Source: Cacajao melanocephalus | Taxonomy: Eukaryota > Chordata > Mammalia > Primates > Pitheciidae | NCBI GenBank assembly: GCA_963573385.1 | Contig: CAUYLG010017934.1 | Span: 18,305 to 82,304 of the forward strand | Length of the DNA stretch: 64,000 nucleotides | Direction: 5' to 3' | In this document: piece by piece, positions 62,688 to 64,000 of the stretch | How positions within the stretch are numbered: the stretch's first letter is position 1 | Layout: every line of letters starts with the position of its first letter | Translations under genes and position numbers: made by a program | The notes under the pieces: model-generated | What the model was told of the DNA's origin: nothing | What the model saw: the letters and a program-made list of their open reading frames with translations, nothing else | Database searches by the model: none

Positions 62688-63820
62688 TTTGTGATTAGCT
62701 TATTTCACTCAACATCATATTTGGGAGATTCATCCACATTCTTTTGAAACAGGGTCTCATTCTATCACTCAGGCTGAAGTATAGTGGCGTGATCATAGCT
62801 CACTGCAACCTCTACCTCCTTGGCTCAAGTGATCCTCCTGCCTCAGCCTCCTGAGTAGCTGGGACTACAGACATGTGCCACCACACCCAGCTAATTTTTA
62901 AAATTTGGTTATAGAGACAGGATCTCACTATGTTGCCTGGGGTGGTCTCAAATTCCTGGGCTCTAGCAATTCTCCTGCCTTAGCCTCCCAAAGTGCTGGA
63001 ATTTACAGGCAAGAGCCACCACACCCAGCTCAGTCACATTTTTTATGTAGCTATAATTTATTCATTTCCATTGCAGTGGATAATTTTATTGTATACTATA
63101 TGTAATGCATTTATCCATTTAGTGGTTGATGGATATTTATAGTGTTTCATCTTCAGGATTATCATGAATGATACTGCTTTGAAATTGTTGTATTTAACTG
63201 CATGCGTTTATTTATGTTAGCTATATATCTAGAAGACAAATTCCTGGGACATAGTGCATATGAATCTTCAGCTTCAGTAAAAACTACCAAACCATTTCCA
63301 AAGTGACTGTAACCAATTTATACTGTAGCCAGCAGTGTGTAAGAGTTCCAATTACCCAAGATCCTCCTCGATGCTTGATTTTAATGTTGCCATTCTGGTG
63401 GGTGTGTACAGTTACCTCACTGTGTTTTTAACATTCATTTCCCTGCAGGGTAAGGAAGTTGAGCCTTTTCATAAGTTTATTGGCCATCTGTATATCCTTT
63501 TGAAGTGCATCTTCAGATCATGTTCATTTTTCAACTAGTCTAGCTGGCTTTTTTATTTCAATAAAGTTTACATATTCTTCTTTTGGTATAAAGTTGTGAT
63601 GGGAATGCATTGGGAGAATGATCCACCTTTCACCATTCTCTGGGGGAGTTTGTGGAAGAGTAGCAGTTTTTCTTAAATTTTGTGGTATAATTTGCTAGAG
63701 AAGCCATGTTGGCCTAGAGCTTCCTTAGAATGAAGATTTTTAATTATGGATCAATGTCTTCACTAAGAACATTCAGGTTGTCTATTTTTACTTGTGTTAT
63801 TTTGGGTAAGCTGCTTTATC
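62688..63820 (-). mobile_element. ancient L1M, reverse, split by Alu
   Basis: TTATTTCACTCAACATCATA, then after the Alu TATCCATTTAGTGGTTGATG, CAAACCATTTCCAAAGTGAC, GGTGTGTACAGTTACCTCAC and, further on, TGGGAGAATGATCCACCTTT and AGAGAAGCCATGTTGGCCTA are reversed L1 ORF2 text running from its 3' end inward. Confidence 0.8.
62742..63030 (-). mobile_element. Alu (AluJ-like), reverse, nested in L1M
   Basis: TTTTGAAACAGGGTCTCATT to GCCACCACACCCAGCT, with AluJ-type GATCATAGCTCACTGC and CTCACTATGTTGCCTGGGG. Confidence 0.93.
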
Positions 63821-63858
63821 AAGAGGTTTTTTTTTTTTGTAATCTAAACAATGAAAGT

Positions 63859-64000
63859 GGGAGAGAGATCCAAGATGGCCGATTAACAACAGCTCAGGAT
63901 TGCAGCTCCCAGTGAAAGCGCAGAGAGCGAGTGGACGCCGCACTTTCAGACGAATTTTTGTTGCCCACAGACTAGGAGATTCCCGGCGGAGGAGCCACAC
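63859..64000 (+). mobile_element. primate L1 (L1PA-type) 5' UTR start, runs off window
   Basis: GGGAGAGAGATCCAAGATGG begins the sequence; it continues with TTGCAGCTCCCAGTGAAAGC and GAGATTCCCGGCGGAGGAGC, matching primate L1 5' UTRs of mid-age L1PA subfamilies. An intact 5' start means the copy may be full length (about 6 kb), extending right of the window. It sits in a reversed L1M, just after a T-run at 63826-63838. Confidence 0.85.
63870..63881 (+). promoter_or_regulatory. YY1-type site at the L1 5' end
   Basis: CAAGATGGCCG matches the YY1 core (AAGATGGC) that lies about 12-21 bases from the L1 start and sets the transcription start of the L1 promoter. Confidence 0.75.

Overview
The window is primate, almost certainly human, nuclear DNA. 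It holds about twenty Alu elements (AluJ to AluS/Y-like, several with readable target-site duplications), a primate L1 5' UTR, a THE1/MST LTR, MLT1 LTRs, Tigger/MER44 and hAT DNA-transposon fossils, MIR and L2 remnants, and little CpG outside the terminal L1. These mark a catarrhine genome. No bacterial or viral gene organisation is present. Names of repeat families come from recalled consensus sequences, not from a search.

Layout. 1-4.9 kb: a possible WD40-repeat exon or pseudogene fragment (702-980), a Tigger3-like DNA transposon (1088-1519), two Alus, MIRs and an AT-rich tract. 5-15 kb: mostly unassigned sequence with an old L1 fragment, one Alu, MIRs and an L2 (13.26-14.08 kb). 15.3-17.3 kb: three Alus around a 143-codon open frame rich in Lys and Glu (16442-16873), the most gene-like piece here. 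17.3-35 kb: mostly unassigned sequence, broken by a TG/GA microsatellite (19.6 kb), THE1/MST LTR (20.9 kb), an L1 3' end, an LTR-like block (23.4 kb), MER5A, an Alu, a hAT element (26.8 kb), a GAT-type array (28.7 kb) and a 20-bp minisatellite (34 kb). 35-46 kb: L2 copies, TGGA arrays (one with a strong G-quadruplex motif), five Alus, an MLT1 LTR, an LTR of ERV1 type and a 165-bp direct duplication. 47-58 kb: layered L1 remnants, including a twin-primed (internally inverted) L1 and a 44-bp-arm palindrome. 58-64 kb: MER44, more Alus, a nested L1M/Alu complex and the first about 140 bp of a primate L1 that runs off the window.

No complete protein-coding gene, tRNA, rRNA or CRISPR array can be supported. 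The window reads as an intergenic or long-intronic region; 'working together' here means nested insertion history rather than a pathway. I found no undescribed system. The best leads are two gene-like fragments (702-980 and 16442-16873), the palindrome at 57830-57925, the E-box minisatellite at about 33.97-34.18 kb and the local duplication at 44.2/46.2 kb.
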